A stretch of 51,599 bases of DNA from Pseudomonas monteilii NBRC 103158 = DSM 14164. Its GTDB lineage: Bacteria; Pseudomonadota; Gammaproteobacteria; Pseudomonadales; Pseudomonadaceae. A program made the translations under genes and the position numbers. The notes below the pieces were generated by a model that did not search any database, was not told where the DNA came from, and worked only from the letters and a program-made list of their open reading frames with translations. Positions 25,824 through 33,769 of the stretch are shown one piece after another (within the stretch, counting starts at the first letter, position 1; every line of letters begins with the position of its first letter). The stretch is taken from the NCBI RefSeq assembly GCF_000730605.1, contig NZ_BBIS01000041.1:1-51599 (forward strand), in the 5' to 3' direction.

Positions 25824-26006
25824 TTAGCGCAACTGTTTCCATGCTTGTCAGCCCGACGCTGGCACCACGAATGCCGCCAGGGCCATGGTGCCCACACGGT
25901 GCCATCTGACCCGATGACAGCCTCGTCATCGCTGTGCGTAACACAAGAACAAGACAGGCGTTTCTTCACATTCTGCCGGCACACTTGAGCAAGAGGTCAG
26001 ACGTAC

Positions 26007-27323
26007 ATGAATCAATCACTAGCCGCGTTCAAACGCTGGCGCATCCAGATTTTCGCCATCACCTGGCTGGCCTACGCCGCCTTCTACTTCACCCGCAAAG
26101 CCTTCTCGGTGGCCAAGCTGGGCATCGCCGAAGACCCCAACTTCATGCTCGACAAGGCCGCCATGGCCAATCTCGACGCCATCTACCTCGCCGCTTACGC
26201 CGTGGGCCAGTTCACCTGGGGCATGCTCGCCGACCGCTTTGGCCCGCGTGTGGTGGTGCTGGGCGGGTTGCTGATTTCCGCCGTGGCGGCGGTGGTGATG
26301 GGCAGCTACGCCACCTTCCCGATCTTTGCCACCTGCATGCTGGTGCAAGGCCTGGCGCAATCCACCGGTTGGGCCGGGTTGTGCAAGAACATCGGCAGCT
26401 TCTTCCCGGCTTCGCAGCGCGGGCGAGTACTGGGTTTGTGGAGTTCCTGCTATGCCTTCGGCGGCCTGGTGGCTTCGCCGTTCGCGGGTTGGTGGGCCTA
26501 CACACTGGTCGGCACCTGGCACGCGGCGTTCTTCTCCAGTGCCGCCGTGGTGGCGCTGGTGGCCGTGCTGTTCTTCATCCTGCAGCGCAACAAACCTGAA
26601 GATGTCGGCCTGCCGGCGGTAGAGCCCGAGCCGCAGAGCATGGCCCTGGCCGGCAACCTGTGCAGCGTGTGGGCGCCGCTGAAAGAGATCCTGCGCAACC
26701 GTACCGTGCTGACGCTAGGCCTGGCGTACTTCCTGCTCAAACCCGCGCGCTACGCCATCCTGCTGTGGGGGCCGGTGATCGTCTTCGAGCAGATGCCTTC
26801 GGTGGGCAAGGTGGGTGCGGCAATCATCCCGACCGCCTTTGAACTGGCCGGGCTGCTGGGCCCGATCATCATTGGCCTGGCCTCCGACAAACTGTTCGGC
26901 GCCCGCCGCATGCCGGCTTGCGTGATCAGCCTGGTGTTGCTGACGGTGACCCTGGCGGCCTTCATGGCGGCCATGCACACCGGCAGCGTGATGCTGGTGG
27001 TGGCGTTGCTTTTCGTCATGGGCCTGACCCTGTACGGGCCAGATTCGATGATCAGCGGCGCGGCGGCCATCGACTTCGGTACTGCCAAGGCCGGTGCGAC
27101 TGCCGCGGGCTTCGTCAACGGCTGTGGCTCGGTGGGGGCGGTGCTGGGTGGGCTCCTGCCGGGGTACTTCGATGGTGTCACGGTGTTCATCGTGTTCGCC
27201 GGCTGCGCGCTGTTCTCGGCGTTGGTGCTGCTGCCGCACTGGAACAGCCGCCCGGCCAGCACCCCGCAAAGCGCTGACGTGGCACCGAATACCAGCATGG
27301 CAATCAAGCCACTGCGTACCTAA
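26007..27323 (+). CDS. MFS transporter of the organophosphate:phosphate antiporter type
   Basis: Twelve-segment transporter of 438 residues. The N-terminus (RWRIQIFAITWLAYAAFYFTRKAFSVAK) and the loop GMLADRFGPR are characteristic of the OPA family (GlpT, UhpT, PgtP), which carries organic phosphates, with the conserved Arg after YFTR. It is followed 14 bp later by an FAD amine oxidase gene and divergent from a LysR gene. Together these suggest import of a phosphorylated or phosphonated amine, for instance 2-aminoethylphosphonate, but the substrate is inferred, not shown. Confidence 0.85.
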   Translation: MNQSLAAFKRWRIQIFAITWLAYAAFYFTRKAFSVAKLGIAEDPNFMLDKAAMANLDAIYLAAYAVGQFTWGMLADRFGPRVVVLGGLLISAVAAVVMGSYATFPIFATCMLVQGLAQSTGWAGLCKNIGSFFPASQRGRVLGLWSSCYAFGGLVASPFAGWWAYTLVGTWHAAFFSSAAVVALVAVLFFILQRNKPEDVGLPAVEPEPQSMALAGNLCSVWAPLKEILRNRTVLTLGLAYFLLKPARYAILLWGPVIVFEQMPSVGKVGAAIIPTAFELAGLLGPIIIGLASDKLFGARRMPACVISLVLLTVTLAAFMAAMHTGSVMLVVALLFVMGLTLYGPDSMISGAAAIDFGTAKAGATAAGFVNGCGSVGAVLGGLLPGYFDGVTVFIVFAGCALFSALVLLPHWNSRPASTPQSADVAPNTSMAIKPLRT

Positions 27324-27337
27324 AGGAAAGCAAGCGA

Positions 27338-28729
27338 ATGAGACCCTTCTGGCTGCAACAGGCCCTGGATTCGGCGCAGGAGGCGGTGTGCCCACCGCTG
27401 CAAGGCGATACCCGTTGCGATGTGTGCATCGTCGGCGGCGGCTACACCGGCCTGTGGACAGCACTGATGCTCAAGGAGGCGGTGCCGGCGCTGGATATCG
27501 TGCTGATCGAAGCCGATATCTGCGGCGCCGGCGCCAGTGGCCGCAACGGCGGTTGCGCATTGTCCTGGTCGGCCAAGTACTTCACCCTCGAACGCCTGTT
27601 CGGGGTGGCCGAGGCGGTACGCCTGGTGCGCGAGTCGGAGCGCAGCATCGGTGATATCGGTACGTTCTGCGCGGCCAATGGCATCGACTGCGACTACCGC
27701 CTGGATGGCACGTTGTACACCGCCACCAACGCCGCTCAGGTCGGCGCCACCGATGCAGTGATCGCGGCGCTGGAGCAGAAGGGCATCAACTCGTTTCGCC
27801 GCCTGCCGCTGGACCTAGTCCAGCGTCTGGCGGGTTCGGCAAGGCACTTGGAGGGCTGGTTCTCGCCAGCTGCCGCCACGGTGCAGCCGGGCAGGCTGGT
27901 GCGTGGCCTGCGCCGGGTGGCGTTACAGCGCGGCGTGCGCATTCATGAAGGCACGGCCATGAGTGGCCTGGAGCACGGCGCCCCGGTGCAGGTGCGCACG
28001 GCCCATGGCACGGTGCGCGCCGACCGCGTGGTGTTGGGCCTCAACGCCTGGATGGCGCGGGCTTTCCCGCAGTTCGAGCGCAGCGTGGCGATCGTATCCA
28101 GTGACATGGTAATCACCGAGCCGTGCCCCGAGCTGCTGCGCGAGATCGGCCTGGACAGCGGCATCAGCGTGCTCGACTCGCGCATTTTCGTGCACTACTA
28201 CCACAACACCTCCGATGGCCGGCTGATGCTTGGCAAAGGCGGCAATACCTTTGCCTATGGCGGGCGCATGCTGCCGGTGTTCGACCAGCCGTCGCCATAC
28301 CGGCCGCTGCTGCGCGAAAGCCTGGGCGGGTTTTTCCCGGCCTTGGCCGAAGTGCCGCTGGCGGCCAGCTGGAACGGGCCGTCGGATCGCTCGGTGACCG
28401 GCTTGCCGTTTTTTGGCCGGCTGGACGGGCAGGGCAACGTATTCTATGGCTTTGGCTATTCGGGCAGTGGTGTGGGGCCTTGCCATATGGGCGGGCAGAT
28501 TCTGTCGTCGCTGGCGCTGGGGCTCGACAACCCATGGACCCGTTCGCCGCTGGTCAAGGGGCCGCTGGGGCTGTTCCCGCCCGAGCCTGTGCGCTACCTG
28601 GGTTCGCTGATGGTGCGCAATGCCATCCGCCGCAAGGAGCGCGCCGAAGACCTCGGCATGCGGCCGCGACGGCTGGATGTGTGTCTGGCACGGTTTGCCG
28701 CGGCAGCGGGCAAGGCCGATAAAAGCTGA
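27338..28729 (+). CDS. FAD-dependent amine/amino acid oxidoreductase (DAO family)
   Basis: Flavoprotein of 463 residues. The N-terminal dinucleotide motif is VGGGYTGLW (32-40), followed by the acidic ribose-binding residue (LIEADICGAGASGRNGG). The C-terminal FAD block is FYGFGYSGSGVG. The family oxidises secondary or primary amines and D-amino acids. AAGGA precedes the ATG, 14 bp after the transporter, so the two form an operon. Related oxidases in phosphonate clusters act on aminoethylphosphonate derivatives, which suits the neighbouring OPA-type importer. Confidence 0.87.
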   Translation: MRPFWLQQALDSAQEAVCPPLQGDTRCDVCIVGGGYTGLWTALMLKEAVPALDIVLIEADICGAGASGRNGGCALSWSAKYFTLERLFGVAEAVRLVRESERSIGDIGTFCAANGIDCDYRLDGTLYTATNAAQVGATDAVIAALEQKGINSFRRLPLDLVQRLAGSARHLEGWFSPAAATVQPGRLVRGLRRVALQRGVRIHEGTAMSGLEHGAPVQVRTAHGTVRADRVVLGLNAWMARAFPQFERSVAIVSSDMVITEPCPELLREIGLDSGISVLDSRIFVHYYHNTSDGRLMLGKGGNTFAYGGRMLPVFDQPSPYRPLLRESLGGFFPALAEVPLAASWNGPSDRSVTGLPFFGRLDGQGNVFYGFGYSGSGVGPCHMGGQILSSLALGLDNPWTRSPLVKGPLGLFPPEPVRYLGSLMVRNAIRRKERAEDLGMRPRRLDVCLARFAAAAGKADKS

Positions 28730-28826
28730 TGAGATTTCTTGTCGATCCCATGCATGAGGGCGTATAAAATGCACCCACTTTTGGCCGGTCGCTTCCTGAA
28801 CCGGCCGCTGAAACAAGAGAGTCGAC

Positions 28827-29537
28827 ATGGGCGCACAGTGGAAAGCCAAACATAGAGAAACAGCGGCCAATGCCAAAGGCAAGGTCATGGGCAAGCTGTC
28901 CAAGGAAATCCAGATCGCGGCCAAGTCGGGCGCCGATCCTGATATGAACCCGCGCCTGCGCCTGGCCATCGTGCAAGCCAAAAAGGCCTCGATGACCCGC
29001 GAGACGCTGGAGCGTGCGATTCGCAAGGGCGCGGGCCTGGACGGTGATGCCGTGCAGTACCACGCCGTCAGCTACGAAGGCTTTGCACCGCACCAGGTGC
29101 CACTGATCGTCGAGTGCCTGACCGACAACGTCAACCGTACCGTCGCGCAAATCCGCGTACTGTTCCGCAAAGGCCAGCTGGGTGCCAGCGGTTCGGTGGC
29201 CTGGGACTTCAACCACGTCGGCCTGATCGAAGCTACTCCGGAAGGCGATGCCGACCCGGAAATGGCAGCCATCGAAGCCGGCGCCCAGGATTTCGAGGAA
29301 GGTGAAGAAGAGGGTTCGACCCTGTTCATTACCGACACCACCGACCTGGACGCGGTACAGAAGGCCCTGCCGGAGCATGGCTTTACCGTGACCTCGGCGA
29401 AGATTGGCTACACCCCGAAAAACCCGGTGAGTGCGGCCAGCCTGAGCGCTGAAGCATTGGCTGAGGTGGAAGCGTTCCTCGAGGCGATCGACGAGAATGA
29501 TGATGTGCAGAACGTGTACGTCGGTTTGACTGACTAA
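28827..29537 (+). CDS. YebC/PmpR-family protein
   Basis: Protein of 236 residues with the three-domain YebC layout. It begins MGAQWKAKHRETAANAKGK, continues with RLAIVQAKKASMTRETLERAIRKG, and has an acidic EEGEEEGSTLF insert. The family acts as DNA-binding regulators (PmpR) and, in recent work on YebC proteins, as ribosome-associated factors that help translate proline-rich stretches. The N-terminus differs from canonical YebC (MAGHSKW) and is closer to the YeeN-type paralogue. The gene is alone on its transcript. Confidence 0.88.
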   Translation: MGAQWKAKHRETAANAKGKVMGKLSKEIQIAAKSGADPDMNPRLRLAIVQAKKASMTRETLERAIRKGAGLDGDAVQYHAVSYEGFAPHQVPLIVECLTDNVNRTVAQIRVLFRKGQLGASGSVAWDFNHVGLIEATPEGDADPEMAAIEAGAQDFEEGEEEGSTLFITDTTDLDAVQKALPEHGFTVTSAKIGYTPKNPVSAASLSAEALAEVEAFLEAIDENDDVQNVYVGLTD

Positions 29538-29549
29538 TTTGTGTATCCG

Positions 29550-29566
29550 GGGCCGCTTTGCGGCCC
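29550..29566 (+). terminator. hairpin after YebC-family gene
   Basis: GGGCCGC (29550-29556) and GCGGCCC (29560-29566) form a perfect 7-bp stem with a TTT loop, 13 bp after the stop. There is no clear T-run, so termination is plausible but weak. REP-like bases (29588-29608) follow. Confidence 0.4.
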
Positions 29567-29633
29567 TTCGCGGCGGTTCGGCGCACCGACTTGCCCGCGA
29601 ATAGGCCCTTGAATGCCACCGCAGGCAGCCTGC

Positions 29634-30578
29634 ATGAACCCCACCTTCGCCTCCCTCAGCCTCGCCCACCTGCGCACCCTCGACCACCTGCTACAGCTGA
29701 AAAACCTCAGCCACGCCGCCGAGCGCCTGGGCGTCAGCCAGTCGGCCCTGAGCCGCCAGCTGGCCCTCCTGCGCGAAGCCTTCGACGATCCGCTGCTGGT
29801 ACGCCAAGGCCGCGGCTACGTATTGAGCGAACACGCCGAAGCCCTTGTCGAACCCCTTCGCCAGGTGCTCGAAGAACTACAGGCTCTGCGTCAGCCCGCG
29901 GTGTTCGACCCGGTACGCTGCGAGCGGCGTTTCTGCCTGGCTGCTTCGGACTACGTGGCCGAGCACATGTTGCCGCTACTGGTGGCCGCGCTGGAGCGCG
30001 AAGCACCGGGCGTATCGCTGGAGTACCGTACCTGGCAGGCCGGCCAGTACGCCTTGCTGGCCAGCGGCGAGATTGACCTGGCCACCACCCTGTTCGACGA
30101 GTCGCCGCCCAATCTGCACGGGCGTCTGCTGGGCGAGGACCGCGCCGTGTGCCTGATGCGTCACGACCACCCGCTAGCTGCCCATGCCGCACTCAGCCAG
30201 GCCGATTACCTGGCGCACAAGCATGTGCGTATTTCCGGCGGCGGCGACAAGGACAGCTTCATCGACCGCCACCTGCGCGCCCAAGGCTTGCAGCGGCGGG
30301 TCAGCCTGGAAGTGCCGTTTTTCTCCGCCACCGTGCAGGTGATCGCCAACAGCCAGGCCGTGGCAACCGTGCCCGAGCACATTGCCCGGCAACTGTGCCG
30401 CTTGCATGATCTGGCCTGGCGGCCGCTGGGTTTTATCGACCACAGCCAGCGCTACTGGGTGGTGTGGCACCAGCGCCTGCAGGCCTCGGCCGAGCACCGC
30501 TGGTTGCGCAACCGGGTGTTCGAGCTGTGGCGACAGTCGCAGTTTGGCGTGCAGGGTGGGCATGCGGGTTTGCCATAG
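29634..30578 (+). CDS. LysR-family regulator upstream of decarboxylase
   Basis: LTTR of 314 residues. The winged helix (LAHLRTLDHLLQLKNLSHAAERLGVSQSALSRQLALLREAF) is of the NodD/PcaQ-like branch with HLRTLDHLL start, followed by an effector-binding domain. ATG 29634 is preferred over 29613 because it begins at the conserved part. It is 81 bp upstream of, and on the same strand as, the aromatic amino acid decarboxylase, so it may regulate it or share its transcript. The effector is unknown; an aromatic amino acid is a reasonable guess. Confidence 0.87.
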   Translation: MNPTFASLSLAHLRTLDHLLQLKNLSHAAERLGVSQSALSRQLALLREAFDDPLLVRQGRGYVLSEHAEALVEPLRQVLEELQALRQPAVFDPVRCERRFCLAASDYVAEHMLPLLVAALEREAPGVSLEYRTWQAGQYALLASGEIDLATTLFDESPPNLHGRLLGEDRAVCLMRHDHPLAAHAALSQADYLAHKHVRISGGGDKDSFIDRHLRAQGLQRRVSLEVPFFSATVQVIANSQAVATVPEHIARQLCRLHDLAWRPLGFIDHSQRYWVVWHQRLQASAEHRWLRNRVFELWRQSQFGVQGGHAGLP

Positions 30579-30659
30579 CTGGTATGCGCAAGGCGGGGTT
30601 ATTCGCTTCGGCACAGGTGCCTAGACTGGGGGCAGTGGAAAAACCACAGGAGCCCCCAC

Positions 30660-32072
30660 GTGACCCCCGAACAATTTCGTCAGTACGGCCATCAATTGAT
30701 CGACCTGATCGCCGACTACCGCCAAACCGTCGGCGAGCGCCCGGTCATGGCCCAGGTTGAACCCGGCTACCTCAAGGCTGCCTTACCCGCAACTGCGCCT
30801 CGGCAAGGCGAACCCTTCGAGGCCATCCTCGATGACGTCAACCAGCTGGTCATGCCCGGCCTGTCCCATTGGCAGCACCCGGACTTCTACGGCTACTTCC
30901 CCTCCAATGGCACCCTGTCTTCCGTATTGGGCGATTTCCTCAGCACCGGTCTGGGCGTGCTGGGCCTGTCTTGGCAATCCAGCCCGGCACTGAGCGAGCT
31001 GGAAGAAACCACCCTCGACTGGCTGCGTCAGCTGCTGGGCCTGTCTGGCCAGTGGAGCGGGGTGATCCAGGACACCGCGTCGACCAGCACCCTGGTGGCG
31101 CTGATCAGTGCCCGTGAACGCGCGACCGACTACGCCTTGGTACGCGGCGGCCTGCAGGCCGAAGCCAGGCCTTTGATCGTGTATGTCAGTGCCCATGCCC
31201 ACAGCTCGGTAGACAAGGCCGCGCTGCTGGCAGGTTTTGGCCGCGACAATATCCGCCTCATCCCCACAGACGAACATTACGCCTTGCGCCCAGAGGCCTT
31301 GCGGGCGGCGATCGAGCAGGACCTGGCTGCAGGCAACCAACCTTGCGCGGTCGTGGCCACCACTGGCACCACGGCCACCACCGCCCTTGACCCGCTGCGC
31401 CCGATCGGTGAAGTCGCCCAGGCCCATGGTTTGTGGCTGCATGTGGACTCGGCCATGGCCGGTTCCGCGATGATCCTGCCTGAGTGCCGCTGGATGTGGG
31501 ATGGCATCGAGCTGGCCGATTCGGTGGTGGTCAATGCGCACAAGTGGCTGGGTGTGGCCTTCGATTGCTCGATCTATTACGTGCGCGATCCGCAGCACCT
31601 GATTCGGGTGATGAGCACCAACCCCAGCTATCTGCAATCGGCGGTGGATGGCGAGGTGAAGAACCTGCGTGACTGGGGCATCCCGCTGGGCCGACGGTTC
31701 CGCGCGTTGAAGCTGTGGTTCATGCTGCGCAGCGAGGGCGTTGACGCATTGCAGGCGCGGTTGCGGCGCGATCTGGACAATGCCCGATGGTTGGCGGGGC
31801 AGGTTGGGGAGGCGGCTGAGTGGGAGGTGTTGGCGCCGGTGCAGTTGCAGACCCTGTGCATTCGCCATCGGCCGGCAGGGCTGGAAGGGGAGGCGCTGGA
31901 TGCGCATACCAAGGGGTGGGCCGACCGACTGAATGCTTCTGGCGATGCCTATGTGACGCCAGCGACACTGGATGGGCGGTGGATGGTGCGGGTTTCGATT
32001 GGTGCGCTGCCGACTGAGCGAGGGGATGTCGAGCGACTGTGGGCGCGCTTGCAGGAAGTGGTTGAAGGTTGA
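30660..32072 (+). CDS. ddc: aromatic-L-amino-acid (DOPA) decarboxylase
   Basis: PLP group II decarboxylase of 470 residues converting an aromatic L-amino acid to its amine in the cytoplasm. Visible are the pyrrolidine-type N-terminus (LIDLIADYRQTVGERPV), HPDFYGYFPSN, the HVDSAMAGSA block and the Schiff-base Lys in NAHKWLG (K295), with the preceding His stacking on PLP. The length equals that of the P. putida enzyme I recall as strongly preferring L-DOPA. The start is GTG. A regulator gene precedes it and a hairpin shared with the convergent transporter follows. The product, dopamine or another arylamine, could feed amine catabolism. Confidence 0.92.
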   Translation: MTPEQFRQYGHQLIDLIADYRQTVGERPVMAQVEPGYLKAALPATAPRQGEPFEAILDDVNQLVMPGLSHWQHPDFYGYFPSNGTLSSVLGDFLSTGLGVLGLSWQSSPALSELEETTLDWLRQLLGLSGQWSGVIQDTASTSTLVALISARERATDYALVRGGLQAEARPLIVYVSAHAHSSVDKAALLAGFGRDNIRLIPTDEHYALRPEALRAAIEQDLAAGNQPCAVVATTGTTATTALDPLRPIGEVAQAHGLWLHVDSAMAGSAMILPECRWMWDGIELADSVVVNAHKWLGVAFDCSIYYVRDPQHLIRVMSTNPSYLQSAVDGEVKNLRDWGIPLGRRFRALKLWFMLRSEGVDALQARLRRDLDNARWLAGQVGEAAEWEVLAPVQLQTLCIRHRPAGLEGEALDAHTKGWADRLNASGDAYVTPATLDGRWMVRVSIGALPTERGDVERLWARLQEVVEG

Positions 32073-32078
32073 AACTGC

Positions 32079-32099
32079 CGGGGCCGCAACGCGGCCCCG
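32079..32099. terminator. bidirectional hairpin between ddc and MHS transporter
   Basis: CGGGGCCGC (32079-32087) and GCGGCCCCG (32091-32099) form a perfect 9-bp stem with a 3-base loop between two convergent genes. The minus-strand side is followed by a short T-rich stretch (CAGTTTC). It probably serves both transcripts. Confidence 0.6.
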
Positions 32100-32107
32100 A
32101 CAATCTG

Positions 32108-33481
32108 TCAGTGGCTCACTGCCTGAAAGCTACCTTTACGGCTAGCCTCGTAAGCATCCTTTTCCATCGGCTTGGCGTCCGGGTTACCCAGGTCTTCCAT
32201 CGCCAGGCGATGGGTTTCCGGGGCAATGTAGGCCGCCAGGGCGCACACGCAGGTAATGAAGAACGCCAGGCTACCCACCACCAGCGGGATGTTGTCCGAG
32301 CCAGGCGGTGCGACCAGGGCGAACAGCGCTGGCAGCATGGCGGTCAGCATGGTGCCGATGTTCTGTGCGATGGCCATGGCCGATACGCGGTAGCGGGTGT
32401 GGAACAGCTCTGGGTAGAAGCTTGGGAACACCGCGTTGTAACCCTGGTAGACCATGCCCCACATGATGATCGATGCGGCAAACGCCATGGGCACGTTCTG
32501 GATGCTGATTGCATACAGGTAGACGAACGCCAGCAGGCCAGAGCCCAGGCAACCGGCGATCATGGTCGGGCGACGGCCGATCTTGTCCGACAGGTTACCC
32601 ACGAACGGAATCACCAGCACCGCGACGATGTTGCCGACCACCGGGATCCACAGGTACACGCTCTTGTCGAAGCCGATGCCATAGGCTGGCTGCACCGCGT
32701 AGGCCGCACCGAAGATGGTGGCCACCACCGGGATCACGTTCATCAGGGCCATGAACATCACCAGCACCATGTGCTTCCAGCTGTGGCGGAAGGCCTCGCT
32801 GATGGGCGACTTGGCAACCTTGTCCTGCTTCTCTTCCTTCACGAACGCCGGGGTTTCGTGCACTTCCTTACGGATGATGAAACCGGCAATCAGCACGATG
32901 GCGCTCATCAGGAACGGAATGCGCCAGCCCCATTCGGTGAAGGCTTCGCTAGGCATGAAGTAGGCCAGTGGCAGGAACACCGCCGCGGCCAGCACCTGGC
33001 CAGCCTGCACGCCTTGCAGGGTAAAGCTGGCGTAATAGCCTCTTCGGCCGAATGGCGCGTGCTCCATGATCATGGAACTGGCACCGGAAATTTCCCCGGC
33101 CACGGCAAAGCCCTGGATCAGGCGCAGCACCACCAGCAAGGCCGGGGCGAGGTAACCGATGTCGTGGTAGGTGGGCAGCAGGCCGACGGCCATGGTCGAC
33201 AAGCCCATCAGGAACATGCACAGCAGCAGGACGTTCTTGCGCCCGCGAGTGTCACCCCAGTGGCCCAGTACGAAGGCACCGACCGGGCGCGCCAGGTAGC
33301 CCACGCCGTACGTGGCCAACGAGGCAATGATGGCCATTTTTGGGTCGGTATTGGGGAAGAAGATCTGCGGGAAAATCAGCGCAGCGGCCTGGGCGTAGAT
33401 GAAGAAGTCGTAGTACTCGAGTGCCGAGCCTATCCATCCACTGGCGGTCGCTTTTTTGGCTTGCGAGCTGGAGTGAGCCAT
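32108..33481 (-). CDS. MHS-family MFS transporter (shikimate/quinate-type acid:H+ symporter)
   Basis: Twelve-segment transporter of 457 residues in the metabolite:H+ symporter family (ShiA, KgtP, ProP). The N-terminal GWIGSALEYYDFFIYAQAAALIFPQIFFP block and loop HWGDTRGRKN are diagnostic. ATG 33481 is chosen because GGAGA lies five bases upstream; an in-frame start at 33523 is possible. It is divergent from quiC with a PcaR-like box between, so the substrate is probably a hydroaromatic acid such as 3-dehydroshikimate, shikimate or quinate. Confidence 0.9.
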   Translation of the reverse strand: MAHSSSQAKKATASGWIGSALEYYDFFIYAQAAALIFPQIFFPNTDPKMAIIASLATYGVGYLARPVGAFVLGHWGDTRGRKNVLLLCMFLMGLSTMAVGLLPTYHDIGYLAPALLVVLRLIQGFAVAGEISGASSMIMEHAPFGRRGYYASFTLQGVQAGQVLAAAVFLPLAYFMPSEAFTEWGWRIPFLMSAIVLIAGFIIRKEVHETPAFVKEEKQDKVAKSPISEAFRHSWKHMVLVMFMALMNVIPVVATIFGAAYAVQPAYGIGFDKSVYLWIPVVGNIVAVLVIPFVGNLSDKIGRRPTMIAGCLGSGLLAFVYLYAISIQNVPMAFAASIIMWGMVYQGYNAVFPSFYPELFHTRYRVSAMAIAQNIGTMLTAMLPALFALVAPPGSDNIPLVVGSLAFFITCVCALAAYIAPETHRLAMEDLGNPDAKPMEKDAYEASRKGSFQAVSH

Positions 33482-33621
33482 CGTTGTCTCCGTTGTTATT
33501 GTTGTTTGCGCAGGTTCCGCCATCGGTTCACCAAGGCAGGAGGCAGTGGTCGGTGTGCCTGCGTCTGGGTCTCATGTTGACCGCAGGGCCAGCGGTCTAG
33601 CAATTCGCTAAATTGGGTTTT

Positions 33622-33636
33622 GTGCGATAATCGAAC
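33622..33636. promoter_or_regulatory. PcaR/IclR-type operator between MHS transporter and quiC
   Basis: The minus strand reads GTTCGATTATCGCAC, differing by one central base from the 15-bp PcaR site GTTCGATAATCGCAC that I recall from the P. putida pcaIJ promoter. It is a near-perfect dyad (GTxCGAT-ATCGxAC). It lies 140 bp upstream of the transporter start and 134 bp upstream of quiC. A weaker related block (GCGAATAATCGATCG) lies at 33685-33699. Regulation by an IclR-type protein linked to beta-ketoadipate is likely. Confidence 0.6.
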
Positions 33637-33769
33637 GCAAAACTAACCGTTCCGTACAAAGAGATTGAAGCGGCGGCTTTACCTGCGAATAATCGATCGT
33701 GCCATAAACTGTGACAGTGGTTTTTACCTGACTGGCACCGTCATTTTCTAACAACAAGGAACTCCCGCC

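Noticed and set aside
32069..33580. 503-codon plus-strand frame over the MHS transporter
   Set aside because: The His/Gln/Gly-rich product is the complement of a membrane protein gene with diagnostic MFS motifs.
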